A stretch of 64,000 nucleotides of DNA from Paucibacter sp. PLA-PC-4 (lineage in GTDB: Bacteria > Pseudomonadota > Gammaproteobacteria > Burkholderiales > Burkholderiaceae_C): NCBI RefSeq assembly GCF_026241155.1, contig NZ_JAPFGP010000016.1:1-64000 (forward strand), given 5' to 3'. Within the stretch, counting starts at the first letter, position 1. Each line of letters starts with the position of its first letter. The notes below the pieces were generated by a model, which saw only the letters and a list, made by a program, of their open reading frames with translations, was not told where the DNA came from and made no database searches. Position numbers and translations under genes: made by a program. Of the stretch, positions 1 through 7,697 are shown in pieces.

Positions 1-1
1 C

Positions 2-97
2 TGGTCGCACGTCACGGCCGTCACGCTCAACCCGGAGCGCGAATCGGTCGTCACTGCGGCCTCGCGTTCCCGAAATACTCAGCCATTGGCTGCATGA
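2..97 (+). CDS. Possible 3' end of a gene truncated by the window edge
   Basis: The second forward frame is open from the window edge to a TGA at 95-97, giving 31 codons. Its third positions are mostly G or C, which looks more coding than the other two forward frames. The peptide (ending RNTQPLAA) is too short for me to assign a family. Given the neighbours it could be the tail of another exosortase-locus gene, but that is inference. A start is not visible, and the frame could be open by chance. Confidence 0.3.
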   Translation, partial: WSHVTAVTLNPERESVVTAASRSRNTQPLAA

Positions 98-260
98 ATG
101 AGGCGACAGGTAGCTTGACGCGCGCCGCGAACCACCCGGTTCACAGGCCGCGATTGCACCTCAGCCCCAGCAACAAGGCTATCCCCCGAGTAGGGGCGTG
201 CAGCGCAGAACTGCCCACCCAAAGCGGCCTCAACTGGCCGGACGCCGCGAGCAATTCGGC

Positions 261-1229
261 TTACTTGCTGCGTCCTCGCAACACCGGTCGGATAAAGCTC
301 AGCAGCAATTGCTGCAGCGGATTTGCGTTGCCCAGGGGGCGCCAGGCAAAGCTCAACTTCTGGCGATACCCATCGAACTGCAGCGACCACGGCGCCGCGC
401 GCAGCGCGCCGCGCCCCAGCAAGACCTTCAACACCGAAGTCCCCATCATCCCAGCACAGAGGTCGCAGGCCATCATGGTCGATGGCCCCCGCTTCTCAAC
501 GAAATTCACCGCCTCGGGCACCACAAGGTAGGAGCGCTGCAGCATGGCCGGAGACAGCCCAGCGATGAATCGCGCGTATTGCTCCTGCTTGTTATGACCT
601 TCGAGCCGAAAGTAATTCTCAAAACTCAGCCCTCCCGGCTTGAAGTACAGCAAAGAAACACCCATGCCAAGCGGGGCGGCCGTCAGCGCCGGAATATTGC
701 GCTCGTGACACAGCTGAAACAAGCTGCGCCGTGCATCGATGGCGAAAACGTCGATGCCGTCCACGTAGACATCGACATCAGCCAAGAACTCGCCAATATT
801 CTCAGCAGTGACGCCGGCCGGATACACCCGCACATCGGCCTCGGGATTGATGTCCTTGACCATTTCGGCCAGCACTTGCGCCTTCGGACGCCCCAACGTC
901 GACATCGTCGCACCAACTTGGCGGTTGAAATTGTGGACTTCGAAATCATCGAAGTCGGCAATATTGAACTTGCTCAGCCCCAACCTCGCCAGGGTCAGCA
1001 AATGAGCCCCACCAACCCCACCCAGCCCGGCTATCGCCACCCGCGCCTGACGCAGCCGCGCCTGCTCTGCGTCGGAGACCCAGCCGATATTTCGCGAAAA
1101 GGCGCGCTCATAATCAAAACTCAATGTCGGCTCCAAGTGCACCTCTTTTCTTCCGGCCGTCAATGGCGCGGCACCCTCATCATCGGCAGTTCGCAAGCAG
1201 CTGTAAATCCAAACACAGCCCCGGCGCAC
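261..1229 (-). CDS. ThiF/MoeB/HesA-family E1-like adenylyltransferase
   Basis: E1-like enzyme expected to bind ATP and adenylate the C-terminus of a small protein or peptide, or another carboxylate. The glycine-rich loop GLGGVGG lies near residues 68-74, after the segment NIGWVSDAEQ. The acidic/Asn region ADFDDFEVHNFNRQ follows at 91-104, and DARR near 166-168 matches the Arg segment of ThiF/MoeB. A CxxC (C255, C258) may be a remnant of the zinc site. No ubiquitin-like partner is encoded nearby. The GTG at 1229 gives 322 residues. Another GTG at 1142 would drop 29 residues that do not look like the family and is a serious alternative. The gene is divergent from a nitroreductase, a pairing I associate with exosortase A loci. 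Family confidence is high; the substrate is unknown. Confidence 0.88.
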   Translation of the reverse strand: MRRGCVWIYSCLRTADDEGAAPLTAGRKEVHLEPTLSFDYERAFSRNIGWVSDAEQARLRQARVAIAGLGGVGGAHLLTLARLGLSKFNIADFDDFEVHNFNRQVGATMSTLGRPKAQVLAEMVKDINPEADVRVYPAGVTAENIGEFLADVDVYVDGIDVFAIDARRSLFQLCHERNIPALTAAPLGMGVSLLYFKPGGLSFENYFRLEGHNKQEQYARFIAGLSPAMLQRSYLVVPEAVNFVEKRGPSTMMACDLCAGMMGTSVLKVLLGRGALRAAPWSLQFDGYRQKLSFAWRPLGNANPLQQLLLSFIRPVLRGRSK

Positions 1230-1303
1230 TCAAACCTGCCTTGCGCAGCTTTTTTGAGGAGCCTTTGTATACCATGTGCAACCTCTTCTGAAGCACCCGC
1301 ACC

Positions 1304-2398
1304 ATGCCGACTCGCGACCAAGTTCTGCAGATTCTGGACCTCGCTCGTTGGGCACCCAGTGGCGACAACACTCAACCCTGGCGATTCGAGATCATTGCGC
1401 CCGAGCACGTCGTTGTGCACGGGTTCGATACGCGCGAACATTGCGTCTATGACCTCGACGGGCATCCAAGTCAGATTTCCCTGGGAGCCCTGCTTGAGAC
1501 CGCTGCGATCGCCGCGAGCGCCCATGGCCTAGGCCTGGAGATCAGCCGACGAAACGAGCTGCCGGAATCAACGCCCACCTTCGATGTGCACTTGCACGCG
1601 GATCCGAGCGTGAGGCCTGATCCACTGATCGATCAGATCGAACGACGCAGCGTGCAGCGCCGGCCGTTGAGCACCCGGGCGTTGAGTGCGGCCGAGAAAC
1701 AGCAGTTGCAGGATTGCTTGCCGGCTGGCTACAAGGTGCATTGGCTCGAGGGCTTTACCAACCGGCTGCAGACCGCCCTGCTGATGTTTCGCTCGGCCCG
1801 GCTGCGCCTGACCACGCCCGAAGCCTACCGTGTGCATTGCGACATCATCGAATGGGATTGCCAGTTCAGCGCCACCAAGGTCCCCGATCAGGCCTTGGGC
1901 GTCGATGCGGCCACGACCCGTCTGATGCGCTTCGTGATGAAGAGCTGGGGTCGGGTGCAGTTTTTCAACCGATTCCTAGCCGGCACCTGGGCGCCTCGGC
2001 TGCAGATGGATTTTGCCCCCAGCCTGGCTTGCGCGGCTCACTTTGTGCTGTACGCACCTTCTCAGCCCAAGACCGTAGATGACTACGTCCATGCCGGCCG
2101 GGCCATGCAGCGCTTCTGGCTGAAAGCCACGGAGCTACAGTTGCAGCTGCAGCCGGAGGTAACACCGCTCGTCTTCGCAAGATATGCCAGAGAGCAACGA
2201 CCTTTCTCTACCATCGGTAACGCCATGGCGGCTGCGGCCGACGTCAAGGCTCGCCTTGAACTGCTGATCGGCGCTGAATTGGCTCGCACAGCGGTTTACA
2301 TGGGGCGAGTCGGCGCTGGCCCGAACCCCAGTTCGCGCTCGTTACGCCGCCCCCTGGAAGACTTGATCATCAACAGGCCAGCGGGAGCCTCATCATGA
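1304..2398 (+). CDS. Nitroreductase-family flavoprotein (MoeY-like)
   Basis: Predicted FMN-dependent oxidoreductase of the nitroreductase fold, 364 residues, longer than the usual 180-220. The N-terminal WAPSGDNTQPW (residues 16-26) is the family's classic first segment. The central QIERRSVQRRPLS is the flavin-phosphate RR-S-RR signature. A C-terminal GAGPNPSSRSLRRP resembles the end of long members annotated as molybdopterin biosynthesis protein MoeY, a name with little functional support. The gene is divergent from the ThiF-like gene, and its TGA overlaps the ATG of the EamA transporter (ATGA at 2395-2398), so the two are probably translationally coupled. E1-like enzymes and nitroreductase-fold oxidases cooperate in azoline peptide pathways; similar cooperation here is inference. 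No strong Shine-Dalgarno sequence is visible before the ATG. Confidence 0.85.
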   Translation: MPTRDQVLQILDLARWAPSGDNTQPWRFEIIAPEHVVVHGFDTREHCVYDLDGHPSQISLGALLETAAIAASAHGLGLEISRRNELPESTPTFDVHLHADPSVRPDPLIDQIERRSVQRRPLSTRALSAAEKQQLQDCLPAGYKVHWLEGFTNRLQTALLMFRSARLRLTTPEAYRVHCDIIEWDCQFSATKVPDQALGVDAATTRLMRFVMKSWGRVQFFNRFLAGTWAPRLQMDFAPSLACAAHFVLYAPSQPKTVDDYVHAGRAMQRFWLKATELQLQLQPEVTPLVFARYAREQRPFSTIGNAMAAAADVKARLELLIGAELARTAVYMGRVGAGPNPSSRSLRRPLEDLIINRPAGASS

Positions 2399-3243
2399 TC
2401 GTGGTGATCACCACGTTGCTGGCGACGCTCTTCATCCAGCTGGGCTACTTTCTGTGGAAACTCTCCGCCGAGCACCAACCCAAGATCGGACAAGCCTCCT
2501 GGCGCAGTGTCGCCACATCACTGCTGACGGACTGGCGCTGGCTGCTGGGCCTGGGCAGCACGATCATTGGCTGGGTGCTCTTTGTCCAGGCGACCGCCTT
2601 GGGCGAAATCTCGCTGGTTCAACCCCTGATGTCGGCAGGTGACGTGCTGCTGGTCTTGATGGCGGTTGTGTTCCTGAAAGAGCGGATGAACCGCGCGGAA
2701 TGGCTGGGCCTGGCACTGACAGTGGCAGGCGCATTGGCGCTGTCCTGGCAGGCCGAAGCCAAGCCATTGATCGCCCCCGACATCACCAGTCTGCTGATTG
2801 CGGCTGCCGCACTGACCATTGGTGGAGGCATTATTCTTTCTCTGGGCCGGCGGTCGAGCCAGAGAGAACTTCCTTTGGCCATCGTCGTCGGCTTGGCGTT
2901 TGGCATGGGCGCGGCGCTGACCGAAGCGCTGACCGCCCAGCCGCAGAGCGGAGACAACGCGCTTTCGCTGCAGACTTTGACCAACCCTTTGCTACTCGGA
3001 GTGGTGGTTTTCAACATCGCGGGCCTGATACTGCTTCAAGCTGCGTTCCAGCGCGGGCGAGCCTCACTCATCGTGCCGGTTCAACTTGCGCTCGCCAATC
3101 TGGTGACCGTTGCCATCGGGGCAACGGTTTTCGCCGAGCACATCAGCCCGGCCCGAGCCACGGGCATCGCGCTGATTTTGCTGGGCGCGGTCATGCTGCA
3201 CCGCCACCAAGGAATTCCTGATGGGCAAGCACTGTCGGAATAA
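2395..3243 (+). CDS. EamA/DMT-superfamily inner-membrane transporter
   Basis: A 282-residue, strongly hydrophobic protein with about nine or ten predicted membrane segments in two repeated halves, as in drug/metabolite transporters. The segment EISLVQPLMSAGDVLLVLMA in the first half and IVPVQLALANLVTVAIGATV in the second are typical EamA helices. Its ATG lies inside the stop of the nitroreductase gene, so the two should be co-expressed. Export of a product made by the neighbouring ThiF-like and nitroreductase enzymes is a reasonable guess but nothing in the sequence shows the substrate. Confidence 0.85.
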   Translation: MIVVITTLLATLFIQLGYFLWKLSAEHQPKIGQASWRSVATSLLTDWRWLLGLGSTIIGWVLFVQATALGEISLVQPLMSAGDVLLVLMAVVFLKERMNRAEWLGLALTVAGALALSWQAEAKPLIAPDITSLLIAAAALTIGGGIILSLGRRSSQRELPLAIVVGLAFGMGAALTEALTAQPQSGDNALSLQTLTNPLLLGVVVFNIAGLILLQAAFQRGRASLIVPVQLALANLVTVAIGATVFAEHISPARATGIALILLGAVMLHRHQGIPDGQALSE

Positions 3244-3257
3244 TTTACACCGCCAAT

Positions 3258-3295
3258 CCCCTTGGACCGATAAACCCGCGAACCAAGCCCCTAAG
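3258..3295 (+). promoter_or_regulatory. Paired CCCCT boxes, candidate PrsR binding sites
   Basis: CCCCTTGG at 3258-3265 and CCCCTAAG at 3288-3295 are direct repeats exactly 30 bp apart, so they sit on the same face of the helix. They lie 60-100 bp upstream of the predicted start of the PEP-CTERM gene, where a sigma-54 activator would bind. The second PEP-CTERM gene, near 53 kb, has a similar pair. Assignment to PrsR is inference. Confidence 0.5.
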
Positions 3296-3304
3296 TGATT
3301 GATT
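3292..3304 (-). promoter_or_regulatory. IHF-binding-site consensus
   Basis: The minus strand reads AATCAATCACTTA, a full match to the IHF consensus WATCAANNNNTTR. It lies between the paired CCCCT boxes and the -24 element of the sigma-54 promoter, where IHF usually bends DNA to bring an NtrC-type activator to the polymerase. It partly overlaps the second box. It is only a 13-bp degenerate match, so context carries much of the weight. Confidence 0.5.
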
Positions 3305-3323
3305 TAAATAACAAAAATATCGC

Positions 3324-3339
3324 TGGCACGAACTCTGCT
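3324..3339 (+). promoter_or_regulatory. Sigma-54 (-24/-12) promoter of the PEP-CTERM gene
   Basis: TGGCAC at 3324-3329, five bases, then CTGCT at 3335-3339, giving the obligatory GG-N10-GC spacing and near-consensus elements. Transcription should start near 3350, about 45 bases before the ATG at 3396. It fits PrsR, an NtrC-type activator encoded in the same locus. Confidence 0.8.
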
Positions 3340-3395
3340 TAGAAGATGCACGGGTGGGCTGCCCCTTCGAGCAGCTTTTCGATAAGGAGATGGAT

Positions 3396-4229
3396 ATGAC
3401 GATTCTGCGCAAAGTTGCACTGGCAGCCGCACTGACCCTGGCCGGTCACGTTGCTCACGCTGGTGTTGTGATTGATGACTTCTCTGTCAATCAAGGTACC
3501 CTGGCTACTGGCGTCCTGCTGGACAACGTGACCGACGCCAATGGCGTCTTTAGCCGCGTTTCTGGCCCGGCTGCCAGCATTCTCGGCGGCCAGCGAGACA
3601 TTTTTGTCATCAAGAATGGTTCTGTCGCGTCTGACAACACTGGCGCTGGCATCCAAGCCTCGGCCAATGGCGGCGTGCTGAGCTACAGCACCGCTGCAGG
3701 CACTCACGGTCAAGCCTATGTTCGCTGGGACGGCAGCGTGCTGGGTGACATCGGCGCAACCGCATCGACCAAGGCTGGTTTCGAGGCCCAACTCGACTAC
3801 ACGGGTCTGGGTGGACAGAACCTGGCAGCGACCGCCAATGCATTCAAGATTGACGTGCTTGAGTCGGATCTGGGCTTTGACTTCACCATCGAGGTCTACA
3901 CCAGCGCCACTCAGTGGACCAAGCTGATCTTGCAATCCTCCGCTGTCAATGGCGGCGTGCCGGACCAGGGCGCGATCTCGTTTGCCGATTTCGTCGGCCC
4001 GAACGCCGTGCTGCCAAGTGGCGCGATCCGCATCTCCGCCGGTGGTGGCGCTGACTTGAGCAATGTCGGTGCCCTGCAAACCGTCATCAACTTCAGCGGC
4101 AGCACGACCAAGATCGACTTGGAACTCGACCTGATCAAGACCGTTCCGGAACCGGCATCGCTGGCACTGGTTGGTGCTGCTCTGTTCGGCCTGGGCTGCG
4201 CTCGCCGCCGTCGTAGTGTGCAAAGCTGA
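3396..4229 (+). CDS. PEP-CTERM sorting-domain protein, unknown function
   Basis: Secreted protein of 277 residues, expected to be cleaved and processed by an exosortase (XrtA type) and to end up at or outside the outer membrane with exopolysaccharide. A signal peptide ends near HVAHA. The C-terminus has VPEPASLALVGAALFGLG followed by an Arg-rich tail, the three-part PEP-CTERM signal. The body is low in Cys and rich in Gly, Ala, Ser and Thr, with no domain I recognise. I chose the ATG at 3396 because AAGGAG at 3384-3389 sits six bases before it; in-frame starts at 3354 and 3390 are possible but less well placed. It has its own sigma-54 promoter and ends at a terminator shared with the convergent operon. 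Confidence 0.93.
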   Translation: MTILRKVALAAALTLAGHVAHAGVVIDDFSVNQGTLATGVLLDNVTDANGVFSRVSGPAASILGGQRDIFVIKNGSVASDNTGAGIQASANGGVLSYSTAAGTHGQAYVRWDGSVLGDIGATASTKAGFEAQLDYTGLGGQNLAATANAFKIDVLESDLGFDFTIEVYTSATQWTKLILQSSAVNGGVPDQGAISFADFVGPNAVLPSGAIRISAGGGADLSNVGALQTVINFSGSTTKIDLELDLIKTVPEPASLALVGAALFGLGCARRRRSVQS

Positions 4230-4248
4230 TCGGTTCTCACCGATAAGC

Positions 4249-4277
4249 AAAAAAAGGGCGCCTCGGCGCCCTTTTTT
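4249..4277. terminator. Bidirectional intrinsic terminator
   Basis: A-tract, GGGCGC stem, short loop, GCGCCC and T-tract: a compact GC-rich hairpin with A/T runs on both sides. It sits between the convergent PEP-CTERM gene and the glycosyltransferase gene and can serve both. Confidence 0.88.
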
Positions 4278-4337
4278 GTTGTCAATCGTTTGAGTTCAGG
4301 ACGGATCCGAAACCTCCATCTCGGGCAGACCCCGCAG

Positions 4338-5483
4338 TCAGCTCGCTGTCACAGCGACCTCTCTGTAGCTGGACTCCATCAAGTCAACCACTGACTCGGC
4401 CTCGTATTGTGTCGACTTGCGTCGACCCGCAGCACCGAAGGCAGCCCTTAGACCAGCATCGGCGGACAACTGCACCAACCGATCAGCTAGCTCCTGGTCA
4501 TTCTCCGGCTCGACCAGGAAGCCATTGACACCCTCATCGACCAACTCTGTCGCGGAGACCACGCTGCGAGCAACCACAATCGGCTTGGCAAACCACATGG
4601 CCTCCATCGCAACAAGGCCCTGGGTCTCGACCCACGACGGCAGAACAAACACATCGCAAGCTGCGTAGTGGCGGGCCAGCAGATCATGGTTTAGAAAGCC
4701 AAGGAACTTGACCCGATCTTGAATGCCCAGGGCCGCACATTGCCGTTGAAGCGAATCAAGATCGGCGCCTGCCCCGGCTATAAGCAGCTGAGCATCCGTC
4801 ACCCGCTTCAGCATGAGCGCGAAACTACGCAGCAAGAAGGGGATGTTCTTCTCTGGATTCAAGCGCCCGGCAAACATCACCACATAGCCTGCTTCTTTGG
4901 CCATCGGTTCGACCGATTTCGGGTCCGCAAAGTCGACCGGGTTACTGATGAAGTGCACCGGCGTATGGATGCCTTTGCCCGGCAGTTGATCAGCCAGGTT
5001 CTTGGACACTGAGATCAGCAGATCGACGCGGTTGCAGATCGAGACAATCTTGCGAACAATGAGGCGTCGGAACGGCCGCATCGGTAGCGGTTGCGTCAGA
5101 TGATCCTCTGTCATGTGATAGGTGTAGACCTGCTTGAGCCCCAGCCGTTTGCAGACCTTGAGCGCTCGCAGCAGCATCACTCCCAGATAGTGATGATGGA
5201 CCACATCGGGTTGTATCTTGCGCAGCAGGCGCTCAATCTCTGCACTCGAAGGCAGAGCCTGATAGAAGCCGAATAATTTGAGAGTCGCCACGCGATAGAC
5301 CTGCACACCGCGCCAGACTTCATGCTCAGGCTCTCCGGGCCGACGCGAGGTAATGATGCTGATGCGGTGGCCACGCCGGCTGAGATGACCCGCGACCGCC
5401 TGCAAATGCGTCCCGACCCCGGTCGCTCCGGGTAGGAAATCATCCGACAGCATGCATATCGACAAGGGCTGTACCTGGCTCAT
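4338..5483 (-). CDS. GT4-family glycosyltransferase (GT-B fold)
   Basis: A 381-residue cytoplasmic glycosyltransferase predicted to add a sugar from a nucleotide donor during assembly of the exosortase-associated exopolysaccharide. The N-terminal acceptor domain begins with CMLSDDFLPGATGVGTHLQA, typical of GT4. The C-terminal donor domain shows FAGRLNPEKNIPFLL and the E-x7-E motif in ETQGLVAMEAM. It is the last gene of the minus-strand run that starts with the EpsB-like transferase, separated from the protease gene by 67 bases and followed by the shared terminator. Donor and acceptor cannot be read from the sequence. Confidence 0.9.
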   Translation of the reverse strand: MSQVQPLSICMLSDDFLPGATGVGTHLQAVAGHLSRRGHRISIITSRRPGEPEHEVWRGVQVYRVATLKLFGFYQALPSSAEIERLLRKIQPDVVHHHYLGVMLLRALKVCKRLGLKQVYTYHMTEDHLTQPLPMRPFRRLIVRKIVSICNRVDLLISVSKNLADQLPGKGIHTPVHFISNPVDFADPKSVEPMAKEAGYVVMFAGRLNPEKNIPFLLRSFALMLKRVTDAQLLIAGAGADLDSLQRQCAALGIQDRVKFLGFLNHDLLARHYAACDVFVLPSWVETQGLVAMEAMWFAKPIVVARSVVSATELVDEGVNGFLVEPENDQELADRLVQLSADAGLRAAFGAAGRRKSTQYEAESVVDLMESSYREVAVTAS

Positions 5484-5550
5484 GGCGGACCTTGCGTTGT
5501 GGCAGTGAAAGATATGTTGATTGGCGAAGGCCGGCAGCGCCGGGCTTTTG

Positions 5551-6321
5551 CTAGCGCTTGGCGAGCAATCGAGCCGCGTAATGCGCAGGGATGGCGTAGC
5601 TGATTCCCGTGGGCTGGGTCAATGCGGTCTCCTTGCTGCCCTTGATGAAGACCATATTGACGATGCCCAGCACCTCGCCAGTATCCAGATTAAATACCGG
5701 ACCGCCGCTATTGCCGGGGTATGCCGTAGCATCCAACTGGAGAATATCGAATGCGCCCTCGCGCAATTGGCGTATCGCCCGTGCATTGAGTGTCTGAGCG
5801 CTGGGTGGTGGCAAGGCAATGCTCGTGATCGCCGCGACGATGCCCCGGTGGGTCACCGGTGAAAAACCCAGGGCACCACCGACCGGAAATCCCATCAAGG
5901 CAATCGCCTGCCCTTCTTGAGCAATGGCGCTTTGACTCAGCTGCAGTGCCGGAACCTCGGGGCCATCAAAGCGCAGCAGCGCCAGATCATGCGCATGGTC
6001 AAGGCTGAGCACCGTAGCTGACCGCATGCCCCAGCGTCCATCGCCTTGCGGCACCTGGATCACCAGCTTGCGCTGCCGCTCTTCATCCGAGGCCGGTGGC
6101 AGCACATGGGCATTGGTGATCGCATGTCGACCGTCATCGACAACAAAACCGGTGCCACGGAAAGCGAACCGGGGGCTGTCAGTCTCCGCATAGGTGCCGA
6201 CCAATAGCAACGACGGTTTTGCGCGCTTGATCAAGGCCGGCAGATCGGCACTCGCCGGCGCCGCCCACAGAGACAGGCTGGCGATACAGCACGCCTGGAG
6301 AAGTAGGAGCCGGCGCTTCAT
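5551..6321 (-). CDS. Secreted trypsin-like serine protease without PDZ domain
   Basis: A 256-residue S1C-like protease with a signal peptide (cleavage near APASA), so it acts in the envelope. The catalytic triad is visible: His in TNAHVL, Asp in HDLALLRF, Ser in GNSGGPVFN. Unlike DegP/HtrA there is no PDZ domain; the protein ends soon after the protease fold. Its ATG overlaps the stop of the FeeM-PilZ gene (ATGA at 6318-6321), so they are co-translated. In this locus it may process envelope or PEP-CTERM proteins, but that is inference. Confidence 0.88.
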   Translation of the reverse strand: MKRRLLLLQACCIASLSLWAAPASADLPALIKRAKPSLLLVGTYAETDSPRFAFRGTGFVVDDGRHAITNAHVLPPASDEERQRKLVIQVPQGDGRWGMRSATVLSLDHAHDLALLRFDGPEVPALQLSQSAIAQEGQAIALMGFPVGGALGFSPVTHRGIVAAITSIALPPPSAQTLNARAIRQLREGAFDILQLDATAYPGNSGGPVFNLDTGEVLGIVNMVFIKGSKETALTQPTGISYAIPAHYAARLLAKR

Positions 6322-7610
6322 TGCATCAGATCATCCGAGGTCTGCCCGACCTCGAGTGCAGCCACGCACTGGCGCCAGATGCGGTCAGGCTCGTCGAGCC
6401 TGAAACCGATGAAGACACCGGCCTCGGTCTCTCGCCGCCGCACCGCCGAGACCGTAACCGTTGAATGCTCGGATTTGCCAAGCTCTATCGTTGCCTCGCC
6501 TGACCGGCCGAGTTCCAGATCCAATTTGCATTCCGCCTGGAAGCCCGACAGCGAGACCTCGATGACATGCAATACAAAGGGTCTCTTGCCCTCTGGGGTA
6601 TCAAAGGTCACCACCCCGGGACAACGGATTGAGTAGCGCTGATGCTGACGCAAGGGATGTCCAGCCACCGCGTCCCCGCGCAGCATCGGCAGCACCGATC
6701 GATAGTCCACCAAACCGTAGATGGACCAAAGCAGTGCCTTCTTCCGATCATCCAGTTCCTCAAATACCTTGCTCTTCTTGTTGAAGAAGTGGTCCAGCAG
6801 GGCCGGTGTCATGACCGGATCATTGGTCGTGAAATAGCGTCGCCGCGGCAGTTGGATATTCTCGAGCTTGAGCTGAAAGAAATACTTGTGCAGATTTTTG
6901 CGAGCGGCTCGGCCCCGATAGCCGGCGCGAAAAACATCCGATGCATGCTTGAGGTCAAGCGTGGCGCCGACAGCGGGGGCACCATTGGCGAAGTCGTAGT
7001 TGTCTACCACGGTCTCCTGCAAACGCTGGAAAAACAACAATGCCTCATAGAGCTCGATCCGCTCGGGATTCACCGCGATCACCAGATGTCGGGTGTCGAA
7101 GAACTCGGTGCAATATTCGTGCATGAACTTCATCAGCGGGAACAGGATGGCCCCACCCGTCTTACGGAAGTCCGGATGAACCGCCAATGCGGAAATCTCG
7201 GCGATCTGACCGCCTTGAGCCCGCACATGTTCTAGATCAAACACCGACTGCAACGGAAAACCAAACACCCCTTCTCTGATCATCGATATGGTGCCTACCA
7301 CGCGCCCATCGTACTTGGCACACAGCGTCGTGGTGGTAGGCAAAGCGTGATAAGGCGTGATGCGCATGCCCGAGGGCTCGGGCTTCATGAATCCGCTGGC
7401 CACATAAGCATCGTGGAGAATTTTGAAACAGTCTTCGAGTTCTTCGCGCGTTTCGGCAATTTTCAGTTGTAGCCGAGCATCGGGCTCGGGATCGCAATCA
7501 ACCATCCGACGGTAGATTTCAAAACGTGCCGGCGCCGGCAAAACGCCGAAAAGGCGCCGCAGTCCATGGTGAAACTTCTTCCTAAAGCTGGATCGCTGAA
7601 TTTGCGTCAT
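6318..7610 (-). CDS. FeeM-like N-acyl amino acid synthase fused to PilZ
   Basis: A 430-residue two-domain protein. The N-terminal part, about residues 45-230, has the GNAT-like acyltransferase fold of FeeM / exosortase-associated N-acyl amino acid synthases, with segments such as EISALAVHPDFRKTGGAIL and HLVIAVNPERIELYEAL. These enzymes join a fatty acyl group to an amino acid. The C-terminal part, about 320-420, looks like a PilZ domain: an Arg-rich segment (RQHQRYSIR) and EVSLSGF, where Asp or Asn is usual in place of Glu. Cyclic-di-GMP control is therefore possible but not certain. GGAGA lies seven bases before the ATG. It follows prsT by 87 bases and overlaps the protease gene. Confidence 0.83.
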   Translation of the reverse strand: MTQIQRSSFRKKFHHGLRRLFGVLPAPARFEIYRRMVDCDPEPDARLQLKIAETREELEDCFKILHDAYVASGFMKPEPSGMRITPYHALPTTTTLCAKYDGRVVGTISMIREGVFGFPLQSVFDLEHVRAQGGQIAEISALAVHPDFRKTGGAILFPLMKFMHEYCTEFFDTRHLVIAVNPERIELYEALLFFQRLQETVVDNYDFANGAPAVGATLDLKHASDVFRAGYRGRAARKNLHKYFFQLKLENIQLPRRRYFTTNDPVMTPALLDHFFNKKSKVFEELDDRKKALLWSIYGLVDYRSVLPMLRGDAVAGHPLRQHQRYSIRCPGVVTFDTPEGKRPFVLHVIEVSLSGFQAECKLDLELGRSGEATIELGKSEHSTVTVSAVRRRETEAGVFIGFRLDEPDRIWRQCVAALEVGQTSDDLMQ

Positions 7611-7697
7611 GCCACATTCTCCGTTGGCCGCCTTCTACCCCGATGCGGTTGAGGCTAACAGAGCCCAGTGTCACTCACAAGCTGTCACATTTGCGGC

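Noticed and set aside
198-1532. Long open frame on the plus strand opposite the ThiF-like gene
   Set aside because: Gln/Arg/His-rich antisense text with no domain; the minus-strand frame has clear E1 motifs.
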